Source of the DNA: Paludibacteraceae bacterium
GTDB taxonomy: Bacteria > Bacteroidota > Bacteroidia > Bacteroidales > Paludibacteraceae
Direction of reading: 5' to 3'
DNA length: 60,426 nucleotides
Assembly (NCBI GenBank): GCA_905233255.1
Contig: CAJOCN010000013.1
Location: 1-60,426 of the forward strand
Shown: in pieces, positions 15,413 through 23,916 of the stretch
Position numbering within the stretch: the first letter of the stretch is position 1
Layout: each line of letters opens with the position of its first letter
Made by a program: the position numbers and the translations under genes
The notes under the pieces: model-generated
What the model was told of the DNA's origin: nothing
Databases searched by the model: none
The model's input: only the letters and a program-made list of their open reading frames with translations

Positions 15413-16780
15413 TTAACGGATCATGTCATCTCCGAAGAAGGGCTGTAACGCCTTCGGAATACGGATGCCTTCGGGTGTCTGGTTGTTCTCGAGGAGTGCC
15501 GCCACGATACGGGGCAGGGCGAGTGCCGAGCCGTTGAGGGTGTGGCAGAGGGTCACTTTCTTGTCCTCGGCACGACGGTAACGGCATTTGAGACGGTTCG
15601 CCTGATAGGTATCGAAATTGGAAGTACTTGAAACCTCGAGCCAGCGGTGCTGTGCCTCGCTATAGACCTCGAAGTCATAGCAGAGGGCTGCGGTGAAAGA
15701 CATGTCGCCACCGCTCAGACGCAGGATACGATAGGGGAGCTCCAGTTTCTGCAGCAGACCCTCCACGTGCGCCAACATCTCCTTGTGCGATGCGTCGGAG
15801 TGCTCCGGCGTATCAATACGCACGATCTCGATCTTGGAGAACTCATGCAGGCGGTTCAGGCCGCGTACATCCTTACCATACGAACCTGCCTCACGACGGA
15901 AACACTCCGTGTATGCGCAGTTCTTGATAGGCAGTTTGTCCTCGTCGATGATGACGTCGCGGTAGAGGTTGGTCACCGGTACCTCAGCCGTCGGGATGAG
16001 ATAGAGGTCGTCCACCTCGCAGTGGTACATCTGACCCTCTTTGTCGGGCAGCTGGCCTGTGCCGTAACCGGAAGCGGCGTTGACTACCGTCGGCGGCATG
16101 ATCTCCGTGTAACCGGCTTTGTTTGCCTCGGCGAGGAAGAAATTGATGAGGGCACGTTGAAGACGTGCGCCCTGACCGATATAGACAGGGAATCCTGCGC
16201 CGGAAATCTTCACACCGAGGTCAAAATCGATGAGGTTGTATTTCTTGGCGAGTTCCCAGTGGGGCAGTTTCTCGCTCTTGGCGATGCGCTCCTCTGCAAT
16301 CTTCTCGTCGGTCGCTGTGTCCCAGTCGCGGAGCGCTACTGCGCCGTTTTTGGCGATAGCGTCGATCATCGGCTGGTTGGGCCAGTTGCCGATGGTGACA
16401 GCGAGGTTGTCCTCTGCGGAAGCACCTTCGGGTACAATGTCGTACGGTACGTTCGGGATGGTGAGCAGGAGTTTGATCTGTGCCTCCTCGGCTGCGGCCA
16501 TCTTCTCGTCATAGGTAGCGATCTGCGCCTTGAGGGCTCCGGTCTGCGCCTTAGCAGCCTCTGCCTCGTCACGCTTACCCTGCGCCATGAGGGCACCGAT
16601 GGACTTACTGATCTTATTCATCTCTGCCGCTGCAGCGTCCTTGAGTTGCTGCGCGGACTTGCGCTCTCCGTCAAGACGAAGCACCTCGTCTATCGCCTCT
16701 GCGGCTCCAGCGAAGTGCTTCTTCTCCAAACCGGCTACGACACGAGCTTTATCGTCGTAGATTTGTTTGAGTGTTAACAT
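15413..16780 (-). CDS. serS: Seryl-tRNA synthetase
   Basis: Class II synthetase loading Ser onto tRNA-Ser. At 455 residues, the N-terminal coiled-coil tRNA-binding arm covers about residues 25-105; motif 2 is FRREAGSYGKDVRGLNRLHEF and motif 3 appears in the GSALALPRIVAALLENNQ region. The start MLTLKQIYDDKARVV follows rpmA by only 3 bp, placing it in an rplU-rpmA-serS operon. Confidence 0.97.
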   Translation of the reverse strand: MLTLKQIYDDKARVVAGLEKKHFAGAAEAIDEVLRLDGERKSAQQLKDAAAAEMNKISKSIGALMAQGKRDEAEAAKAQTGALKAQIATYDEKMAAAEEAQIKLLLTIPNVPYDIVPEGASAEDNLAVTIGNWPNQPMIDAIAKNGAVALRDWDTATDEKIAEERIAKSEKLPHWELAKKYNLIDFDLGVKISGAGFPVYIGQGARLQRALINFFLAEANKAGYTEIMPPTVVNAASGYGTGQLPDKEGQMYHCEVDDLYLIPTAEVPVTNLYRDVIIDEDKLPIKNCAYTECFRREAGSYGKDVRGLNRLHEFSKIEIVRIDTPEHSDASHKEMLAHVEGLLQKLELPYRILRLSGGDMSFTAALCYDFEVYSEAQHRWLEVSSTSNFDTYQANRLKCRYRRAEDKKVTLCHTLNGSALALPRIVAALLENNQTPEGIRIPKALQPFFGDDMIR

Positions 16781-16783
16781 ACG

Positions 16784-17022
16784 TTACGCCTCTACCGGTT
16801 GAATGGATACGTACGATTTGTTGTCGCGATGTTTGCGGAAGGTTACGATACCATCGCAGAGCGCGAACAGTGTGTGGTCAGAACCCATACCCATGTTTTC
16901 ACCCGGGTTGTGCACGGTACCACGCTGACGTACGATAATGTTACCTGCCTTTGCGAATTGACCACCAAAGATCTTCACGCCAAGACGTTTGCTTTCTGAT
17001 TCACGGCCGTTCTTAGTGCCAT
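16784..17022 (-). pseudogene. rpmA: Ribosomal protein bL27, frame broken near the start
   Basis: From [26 protein letters not shown] to the stop at 16784 the sequence is normal bL27. The start ATG (17022) and Ala are present, but HKKGVGSS is missing: ATGGCAC joins directly to TAAGAACGG, a loss of about 22 nt that breaks the frame. The lost segment is the conserved N-terminus that reaches towards the peptidyl-transferase centre. Starting at GTG 16978 would give a protein without it. Since rpmA is rarely dispensable and lies in a normal operon, an assembly deletion is the simplest reading. Confidence 0.85.
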
Positions 17023-17040
17023 ACTCTGTTGTCCTTTCTT

Positions 17041-17361
17041 TTAAGCAATAACAATTTCTTTAACAATTACGTTGGTCAGATCCTGACGGTGACCGTTGAG
17101 TTTGCGATAACCTTTGCGACGTTTCTTGTGGAAAACAAGGATTTTGTCGCCACGGCACTCGTTGTCGAGCACCTCGCAAACCACCTTTGCACCCTTAACA
17201 TAAGGAGCACCAACTTTTACTTTACCCTCGTTGTCGAGCAGCAGCACGTTCTCAAACTCAACGGTTGCGCCCTTCTCGAGCTCGTTCATGCGGTTGATGA
17301 ACAATTTTTTGCCAGCCTCTACTTTAAACTGCTGGCCTTTCATTTCTACAATTGCGTACAT
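17041..17361 (-). CDS. rplU: Ribosomal protein bL21
   Basis: A 106-residue 50S protein binding 23S r[28 protein letters not shown] and [17 protein letters not shown] are family hallmarks. It has a consensus promoter and an untranslated leader of roughly 80 nt, long enough for autoregulatory structure, though I cannot assign a known L21 leader. It heads the operon with rpmA 18 bp downstream. Confidence 0.97.
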   Translation of the reverse strand: MYAIVEMKGQQFKVEAGKKLFINRMNELEKGATVEFENVLLLDNEGKVKVGAPYVKGAKVVCEVLDNECRGDKILVFHKKRRKGYRKLNGHRQDLTNVIVKEIVIA

Positions 17362-17447
17362 CTGTACTTAGCTGTATTTAATGTGATAGCGGTGCGGCGT
17401 CTCGTGCTCTGACGGGAACTTAGTCTGGCCTGTCCGCAAAAAAGCGT

Positions 17448-17480
17448 GCAAAGTTACTGCTTTTTTTTGATATGACCAAA
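17448..17480 (-). promoter_or_regulatory. Promoter of rplU-rpmA-serS
   Basis: On the minus strand TTTG (17480-17477), 20-bp spacer with TCAAAAAAAAGCAG, TAACTTTGC (17456-17448). It starts just after the murG stop. Confidence 0.85.
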
Positions 17481-17491
17481 TTTTTGGGCAA

Positions 17492-18568
17492 TTATTTTTG
17501 TTTTTTCGCTAATTTTATCACCTCTTCGGCAATTCTCTTGGCGGAATCGGTCTGCGCCAACTTCAACACATTGGTATGCAGGGACTTGAGTTTCGCTTCA
17601 TCCTGAATGAGCTCCAGCGCCGTCGGGATGAGTTTCTCCGCCGCCTCTGCATCGCGTACCAAGACTGCTGCATCCTTGTTGACGAGCGCCATGGCGTTAT
17701 GGGTCTGGTGATCCTCAGCTACGTTAGGCGAGGGCACCAAGATAGCGGGTTTGCCGAGGAGACAGAGTTCGGAGATCGAACTGGCCCCGGCACGGGAGAT
17801 GACGAGGTCCGCATTGGCGTACCTGTCCGGCATGTCGCTCAGGAAATCGAGACACTCGATATTAGCCGGTTGGCCGGCAGCCTCCCACGCCGCCTTGCAG
17901 GACTCATAATAGACCTTTCCTGTCTGCCAAACCACGTGGATATCACTCTTCGCTAACTGCGGAAGAGCCGCTTTGACGGCCTCGTTGATGGTTCTTGCCC
18001 CTAAGGAACCGCCGATGATAAGGAGCGTTTTTCGACTGTCGTCTGTCAATTTACGGCCTTCTGTCAGGTTCTGGCGGACAGGATTGCCGGTGAGGATGAT
18101 CTTATCGGCGGGGAAGAACCGCTCCATGCCTTCGTAGGCCACGCAAATCTTGGCGGCTTTGTCTTTGAGGATCTCATTGGTCACTCCGGCAAAGCCGTTT
18201 TGCTCTTGCAGAAGGATAGGGATGCCCATGTTGGCGGCAGCCCACATGGCGGCACCGGAGGCATAACCACCCACGCCGACACCCACGTTAGGCTGAAAAT
18301 CGCGGATGATAGATTTGACCTGACGGATTGATTTGGCGAGGTCAATGAGCACCGACACGTTCTTCCACGGCTGCGCGCGGTTGAAACCGCGTACCGGAAG
18401 ACCGATGATCTTGTAGCCGGCCTGGGGCACACGCTCCATCTCCATGCGCCCGAGGGCTCCGATGAAAAGGATCTCCGCCTCGGGATCCAACTCTTTTAAA
18501 GCATTCGCAATACTGACTGCGGGGAAGATGTGACCACCTGTTCCGCCGCCGGAAATGAGATATTTCAT
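17492..18568 (-). CDS. murG: UDP-GlcNAc : lipid I N-acetylglucosaminyltransferase MurG
   Basis: Makes lipid II on the inner face of the cytoplasmic membrane. At 358 residues it has ISGGGTGGHIFPAVSIA at the N-terminus (acceptor/lipid loop), GVGGYASGAAMWAA, and the donor-binding SRAGASSISELCLLGKPAILVPSP. It is the last gene of the cluster, 15 bp after ftsW. Confidence 0.97.
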   Translation of the reverse strand: MKYLISGGGTGGHIFPAVSIANALKELDPEAEILFIGALGRMEMERVPQAGYKIIGLPVRGFNRAQPWKNVSVLIDLAKSIRQVKSIIRDFQPNVGVGVGGYASGAAMWAAANMGIPILLQEQNGFAGVTNEILKDKAAKICVAYEGMERFFPADKIILTGNPVRQNLTEGRKLTDDSRKTLLIIGGSLGARTINEAVKAALPQLAKSDIHVVWQTGKVYYESCKAAWEAAGQPANIECLDFLSDMPDRYANADLVISRAGASSISELCLLGKPAILVPSPNVAEDHQTHNAMALVNKDAAVLVRDAEAAEKLIPTALELIQDEAKLKSLHTNVLKLAQTDSAKRIAEEVIKLAKKQK

Positions 18569-18583
18569 ATAGATGATTGATGT

Positions 18584-19798
18584 TTATTCTAATGTCACAA
18601 CGGGGGCGTCTTCCAGACTCTCCTCCTTGGTGTCGTTGACGCGGTCGCGAAGGGCAATCTGTTCACGGCTTACCCCCATCATGATGCCGAAATAGATAGA
18701 GGTGATCAGTACCGATGTACCGCCCCTCGAGATGAGTGGCAAGGGCTGTCCGGTGACCGGCCCAAGACCCACCGCCACCAGCATGGATATCAGTGCCTGA
18801 CAGGTGATCATCAGCGCAAGGCCCATGGTCATCAGCATAGCCGGCATGTCTGAATACCGGCTGGACACATTGCATGCCCGGAAGAGAATGGCCAGATACA
18901 GGAAGATGATAAACGCCGCCCCGAAGACACCGCTCTCCTCCACAATGATGGCAAAGATATAGTCGGCGAAAGCGAGGGGCAGATAGTCCCGCTCCTTGCT
19001 GTTGCCGGGCAGCACACCCAGAGGCGAAGCGCCTCCACGGGCGATAGCCACTGCGGCATAGACCTCCTGGATATTCTCGTCGGTGAGGGTGTATTTATCT
19101 GCTGAGTTGTCGTCGAAATGCCGGTCAATACGGGCAACCCAGGTAGTGGCGCGTTTGAACGGACCGTGCATCTGCCGTCCCGGACGGACAAAACCGAACT
19201 CCACGATCGCATAGCCTAACAGCAGTACCACCACGGCGATGCCGACCACGGAGAGGGTGTATTTCCACGGGATGCGGGCGAGTACCCAGAGGCAGAAAAC
19301 GATCAGCCCGATCAGCACTGCCGTAGAGAGGTTGGAGGCCATAATCGGCAGCATCACTACGGCGGAGATAATGAGTGTCCGCCAGAAATACTTGCTCTTG
19401 TCCGCTTCGCTGTGGATGCGTGCCAACTGGTCCGCCACGACGATGATGAGACTCAGTTTGGCGAGTTCGGAGGGCTGGAACGTGATGCCGGCTATGTGTA
19501 CCCACCGCGAGGCACCGTTGATAGTGACGACGAGAGGGTTGCCGGGGATCATGGTCGAATAGACCAGCAGCGTGCTGATGCCCAAGAGAATATACCCGCC
19601 GAAACGGATCCAGTAAGTAGGTACGACTCCCAGAACGATGAAAAAGATCTGCGAACCGATAGGCCCCAAGACAGACCCTCGCTGATACACGAGAGTAGAG
19701 GACGCGGAGAAAAGCGCGATGATCGCCACCACGATGAGTGCTCCGAAAAGCCCCCAGAAAGTCTTGTCAATATTTTGCAGATTCAGTTTTAAATTCAT
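18584..19798 (-). CDS. ftsW: SEDS-family peptidoglycan glycosyltransferase FtsW
   Basis: A polytopic septal glycan polymerase of 404 residues with about ten membrane helices. Family motifs include GASRWVHIAGITFQPSELAKL, the large loop with LPLAFADYIFAIIVEESG, and GQPLPLISRGGTSVL. It works with FtsI encoded in the same cluster. The start overlaps the murD stop by 4 bp. Confidence 0.95.
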   Translation of the reverse strand: MNLKLNLQNIDKTFWGLFGALIVVAIIALFSASSTLVYQRGSVLGPIGSQIFFIVLGVVPTYWIRFGGYILLGISTLLVYSTMIPGNPLVVTINGASRWVHIAGITFQPSELAKLSLIIVVADQLARIHSEADKSKYFWRTLIISAVVMLPIMASNLSTAVLIGLIVFCLWVLARIPWKYTLSVVGIAVVVLLLGYAIVEFGFVRPGRQMHGPFKRATTWVARIDRHFDDNSADKYTLTDENIQEVYAAVAIARGGASPLGVLPGNSKERDYLPLAFADYIFAIIVEESGVFGAAFIIFLYLAILFRACNVSSRYSDMPAMLMTMGLALMITCQALISMLVAVGLGPVTGQPLPLISRGGTSVLITSIYFGIMMGVSREQIALRDRVNDTKEESLEDAPVVTLE

Positions 19799-21065
19799 AA
19801 CGCTCTAACGGCTGCCATGAACTGATCGCCACGGTCTTCATAAGACTTGAACAGATCGAACGATGCACAGCAGGGGCTCAGTAATACCGTATCCCCTTCG
19901 CGGGCGGCATTGTACGCGCCCTGAATAGCGTCGTGCAGATTGTCGGTGTCAATGATATTGAGACCGAAACCGCCGAAATGTTCCCGCAGCTTCTCATTAT
20001 GCAGACCCATGAAGACGAGAGTGTGGCATTTTTCTTTCACCAGGTCGTCTATCTCGGAGTAGTCATTGCCTTTGTCCTTACCGCCGAGGATCAGCACGGT
20101 CGGCGTAGTCATTGCCTCGAGGGCGTACCAGCATTCGTCGCCTTGGAGTCATTGATCCACCGCACACCGCGGACGGTTGCTACGTACTGGAGCCGGTGCT
20201 CCACGCCTTGGAAGGTCATAAGGGACTCGCGGATAACCTCTTTCTTGATGCCCATGACGTTCGCCGCGATGGTGGCAGCCATCGAGTTGAGCACGTTATG
20301 CCGGCCTTTGAGCGCCAACTCGTCTTCGCCTACAGGAAGCGGGTTAGGCTGCGTAAAACCGTACGGATAAAGGGTGGCACCGAGTTGTATCTTCTTCATC
20401 TCCCGGTCAATCACCGGATCCTCCGCCCAATAGATGAAGGAGTCCTCCTTGGTCTGGTTGCGCGTGATACGGAACTTGGCGTCCACGTAGTTCTGGAACT
20501 TATAGTCGTATCGGTCCAAATGGTCAGGCGTAATGTTCAGCAAGATGGCGATGTCCGCCTTGAAGTCGTACATGTTGTCCAACTGGAAGGACGAGAGCTC
20601 GATCACATAGTAGTCATGATCCTCGTGCGCCACTTGTAGCGCCAGCGAGTTACCGATATTTCCCGCCAGACCCACATTGAGTCCTGCTTGCTTGAGGATG
20701 TAGAAGATCAGCGAGGTGGTAGTCGTTTTGCCGTTCGAACCGGTGATACAGATCATCTTGGCGTTCGTGTACCGCGCTGCAAACTCAATCTCGCTGATGA
20801 TGGGTGTGCCCTGCGCCTGCAGTTTCTGAATCAGCGGCGCCGTCAGCGGAATACCCGGCGATTTGATGACCTCGTCGGCATTGAGAATGAGCTCTTCGCT
20901 ATGCTTGCCGTCCTCCCATTTCACACCGTTCTGGTCCAGCAACGCACGGTAAGGATCGCTGATCGTACCGCAGTCGCTGACGAAGACGTCAAATCCTTTC
21001 TCCTTGGCGAGGATGGCAGCGCCGCTACCGCTCTCGCCCGCTCCTAATACAACTATTCGCTTCAT
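19795..21065 (-). pseudogene. murD: UDP-MurNAc-L-alanine : D-glutamate ligase MurD, split by a 10-nt loss
   Basis: Adds D-Glu to UDP-MurNAc-Ala. The first frame (21065-20109) carries the Rossmann domain, P-loop ITGSNGKTTTTSLI, HNVLNSMAA and the start of domain 3 (WINDSKATN). Family sequence continues VNACWYALEAM, but here AAT is joined to GCTGG, losing about 10 nt near 20140. The rest of domain 3 (TVLILGGKDKGNDY...LLSPCCASFDLFKSYEDRGDQF) is in another frame, starting at an ATG (20112) that overlaps the first frame's TGA. Coupled translation of two pieces is conceivable, but an assembly deletion in an essential gene is more likely. Confidence 0.85.
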
Positions 21066-21068
21066 TTT

Positions 21069-22340
21069 TTACCTTATTTTCAATGTCAAAATGGTGATGG
21101 CGGCCAAGATCAGGGTCACGATACAGAACCGGAGCACGATCTTGGTCTCATGGTGCAGGTTCTTACTGCCCTTGAAGAGAATCGAACAACTCGGATCGTT
21201 CTTCAGTACCTGGTCCACCGAGGTGCGGAAATGGTCATGCAGCGGCGTACGTTTCCATACGCGCACGTGACGCCCGCGTTTCTTATAATATTTATATACC
21301 TGCGTCTGCAGGATCACACTCACGCTCTCCATCAGGAACACGCCGCACAGCACCGGCACCATCAGTTCCTTGTGGATCACCATGGCACACACGCCGATGA
21401 TGCCTCCGACCGTCAGACTGCCCGTGTCGCCCAGGAACACCTGCGCGGGGAACCCGTTGAACCACAGATAGCCCACTAACGCACCTATAAAAGCAGCCAT
21501 GAAGACCACAATCTCCTCGCTCCCGGGGATGTACATCACGTCGAAATACTCCGCCCAGACTACGCTACCGCTGGCATAAGCCAGAGCCAGTAGGGCGATG
21601 CCTATTATCGCAGAGTTGCCGGCGCACATGCCGTCCATGCCGTCGTTCAGGTTCGCGCCGTTCGACACCGCAGCTACCACAAACACCGTCAGTATCACGA
21701 AGAATATCCACCCGAAGCGGTATTTGTTGTTCTCTCCCGTCCAGCTGAACAGGTCGGCGTAGTTGAAGTTATGGTGCTTGACGAAAGGAATAGTCGTCTG
21801 TGTGGACTTGATCTCCGGTGTCTTCTCCACCACCACTACATTGTTCTCAATCCGGCTGGTAACCACCTCGTTCATGCTCACTGCCGGACAGAAACGCAGC
21901 GTCAGACCCACGATCAGACCCAACGCTACTTGACCGCCGATCTTCACCCAGCCGTTCAGACCGTCCTTGTTCTTCTTAAAGGTCTTGATATAGTCGTCAG
22001 CAAAACCCAGCGCACCCATCAGCAGGGTGGTGATGATCATCAGGATCATATAGACGTTCGTCAGCTTGCCGAGCAACAGACACGGTATCAGGATAGCCGC
22101 AATGACGATCAGACCGCCCATCGTCGGCACACCTTTCTTGCCCACATTGAAGGGGTCGGTTTTCTCGTCCCGCTGCGTCTCCGAGATGTTGTGGCGCTTC
22201 ATGTAGTTGATGAACCAGTCCCCGAACCATATACTGATCAGCAGACCTAAAATGCCTGCCGTGATGGCGCGGAAAGAGATGTAGGTGAACAGTCGCGCAC
22301 CTAACACATTGCTGAAATGGGTAAATAATGAATATAGCAT
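21069..22340 (-). CDS. mraY: Phospho-N-acetylmuramoyl-pentapeptide transferase MraY
   Basis: Forms lipid I from UDP-MurNAc-pentapeptide and undecaprenyl phosphate. At 423 residues with about ten membrane helices, it has KKGVPTMGGL, GFADDYIKTFKKNKDGL with the Asp pair, NGANLNDGMDGMCAG, FLGDTGSLTVGG and the C-terminal RTPLHDHFR. A periplasmic insert about residues 150-190 is typical of Bacteroidota. The murD start lies 3 bp beyond its stop. Confidence 0.97.
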   Translation of the reverse strand: MLYSLFTHFSNVLGARLFTYISFRAITAGILGLLISIWFGDWFINYMKRHNISETQRDEKTDPFNVGKKGVPTMGGLIVIAAILIPCLLLGKLTNVYMILMIITTLLMGALGFADDYIKTFKKNKDGLNGWVKIGGQVALGLIVGLTLRFCPAVSMNEVVTSRIENNVVVVEKTPEIKSTQTTIPFVKHHNFNYADLFSWTGENNKYRFGWIFFVILTVFVVAAVSNGANLNDGMDGMCAGNSAIIGIALLALAYASGSVVWAEYFDVMYIPGSEEIVVFMAAFIGALVGYLWFNGFPAQVFLGDTGSLTVGGIIGVCAMVIHKELMVPVLCGVFLMESVSVILQTQVYKYYKKRGRHVRVWKRTPLHDHFRTSVDQVLKNDPSCSILFKGSKNLHHETKIVLRFCIVTLILAAITILTLKIR

Positions 22341-22360
22341 AAAATTTCAAATTTCAAATC

Positions 22361-23860
22361 TCAAATAAATCGTCTTACGATTTCATGGTCGTCAAAATGG
22401 TGCTTCACGCCTTTGATGATCTGGTAGTCCTCATGGCCCTTGCCTGCCACTAAGATCACATCGCCGCGCTGCGCGAGTGTGCAAGCCGTCTGGATAGCCG
22501 CCGCGCGGTCCTCGATCACCAAGGTGCTCCGCAGTTCCTCTTCCGTCAGCCCGGCTTTCATGTCATTCAGAATGTCCGCCGGCTCTTCGTCACGCGGGTT
22601 GTCCGAGGTCAGGATCAGCTGCTCGCTCCCTTTCTTCGCAATCTGCGCCATCATCGGTCGTTTGCCCTTGTCCCTGTTTCCTCCGCAACCTACTACGGTA
22701 ATGAGTTTCCTTTGTCCTTTGTCCTTTGTCCCTTTGTCACTTCCAATGATCTCCCGTATCGTCTGGATCACATTATCCACGGCGTCCGGCGTGTGGGCGT
22801 AATCGACGATCGCCGTCCAGCCTTTCGGGCTCCGGATGGTCTCAAACCGTCCGTTCACGGGTTTCAGCGTACTCAGCACGCGCAACACTTCCATCTCCTC
22901 AAATCCCAGGCACAGTGCCGCGCCGTAGATACAGAGCAGGTTGCTCACGTTGAACCGGCCTACCAGCGGCACAAAAACCTCCTTGCCGTTGATATTCAGC
23001 ATCATGCCATCGAACCCTTCTTCCAGGATCTGCGCCTTGTAATCCGCCAGCGAACGGGTGGAGTAGGTGTGTACCGCCGCTTGGCAGTTCTGCGTCATCA
23101 CCAAGCCGTTCTTGTCGTCTTTGTTGGTTACCGCAAAAGCGCTCTTCTTCAGCCCGTCGAACAGCCTCTTTTTCGTGTCGCGGTAGTTGTCAAAGGTCTT
23201 ATGATAGTCGATATGATCCCTCGTGAGGTTGGTAAACAGCGCCCCGTCAAAATCGAGTCCGGCGATACGCTCCTGGGCGATGGCATGGCTGCTGACCTCC
23301 ATGAACGCGTACTCGCAACCGGCATCTACCATCCGCCGTAACAGTCCGTTCAGTTCAATCGCGTCCGGCGTGGTGTGCGTCGCAGGAACGGCCTCGTCCT
23401 CGATATAATTGACTACGGTACTTAACAACCCCGCTTTGTGACCCATCGCGCGCACGAGTTTATATAATAAGGTGGCGATGGTCGTCTTGCCGTTCGTGCC
23501 GGTCACACCCACCAGCGTCAGTGCCTTGCTCGGCTCGCCGAACCACTTGCTCGCCAACAGTCCCAGTGCCTTGTCCGTATTCTCCACAAGAATATAGGTA
23601 ACATCTTTGGTACTTGGTACTTGGTCACTTTGTCCCTTTCCGGGCAGGTACTTCCTGTCCGAAAGGACCACAGCACCTGCGCCCTTCGCGACACAACCAT
23701 CAATGAACGTGTGTCCATCTACTGCTGTGCCGACTTGGGCAACGAAAAGGTCGCCTTGACCCACTTTGCGGCTGTCGAAATGAATGCCGCTGATCTCCTT
23801 GTCCGTCGAACCGATCACCTCAATCGGTTCAATTGCCTTTAGTAATTCGCTCAATAACAT
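22361..23860 (-). CDS. murE: UDP-MurNAc-tripeptide synthetase MurE
   Basis: Adds the third stem-peptide residue to UDP-MurNAc-Ala-Glu. At 499 residues it has the P-loop GVTGTNGKTTIATLL, HTTPDAIELNGLL, NLTRDHIDYH, and SDNPRDEEPADIL, the motif associated with meso-diaminopimelate specificity. Two loops carry repeat-encoded insertions: DQVPSTK (79-85, shared with leuS) and GSDKGTKDKGQR from a CCTTTGT heptamer tract (22709-22740). Confidence 0.97.
   Translation of the reverse strand: MLLSELLKAIEPIEVIGSTDKEISGIHFDSRKVGQGDLFVAQVGTAVDGHTFIDGCVAKGAGAVVLSDRKYLPGKGQSDQVPSTKDVTYILVENTDKALGLLASKWFGEPSKALTLVGVTGTNGKTTIATLLYKLVRAMGHKAGLLSTVVNYIEDEAVPATHTTPDAIELNGLLRRMVDAGCEYAFMEVSSHAIAQERIAGLDFDGALFTNLTRDHIDYHKTFDNYRDTKKRLFDGLKKSAFAVTNKDDKNGLVMTQNCQAAVHTYSTRSLADYKAQILEEGFDGMMLNINGKEVFVPLVGRFNVSNLLCIYGAALCLGFEEMEVLRVLSTLKPVNGRFETIRSPKGWTAIVDYAHTPDAVDNVIQTIREIIGSDKGTKDKGQRKLITVVGCGGNRDKGKRPMMAQIAKKGSEQLILTSDNPRDEEPADILNDMKAGLTEEELRSTLVIEDRAAAIQTACTLAQRGDVILVAGKGHEDYQIIKGVKHHFDDHEIVRRFI
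22709..22740. repeat. CCTTTGT heptamer tract inside murE
   Basis: CCTTTGT three times head to tail, then a fourth copy after one extra C, ending TTTGTCAC. It encodes a Lys/Gly/Asp-rich loop in MurE. Confidence 0.75.
23607..23633. repeat. 27-bp GGTACTT repeat inside murE
   Basis: The same unit as 5664-5690 in leuS with one mismatch, in the same frame (DQVPSTK). A shorter relative is at 53525-53545. Confidence 0.8.
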
Positions 23861-23916
23861 ATTGTTATATGTATTATCCCCTTTTCCCCTCCCTTGTGGG
23901 GAGGGTTAGGGTGGGG

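Noticed and set aside
20109..20112. Programmed frameshift in murD
   Set aside because: No slippery sequence or downstream pseudoknot, and conserved residues (VNA) are physically absent, so slipping alone would not restore the protein.
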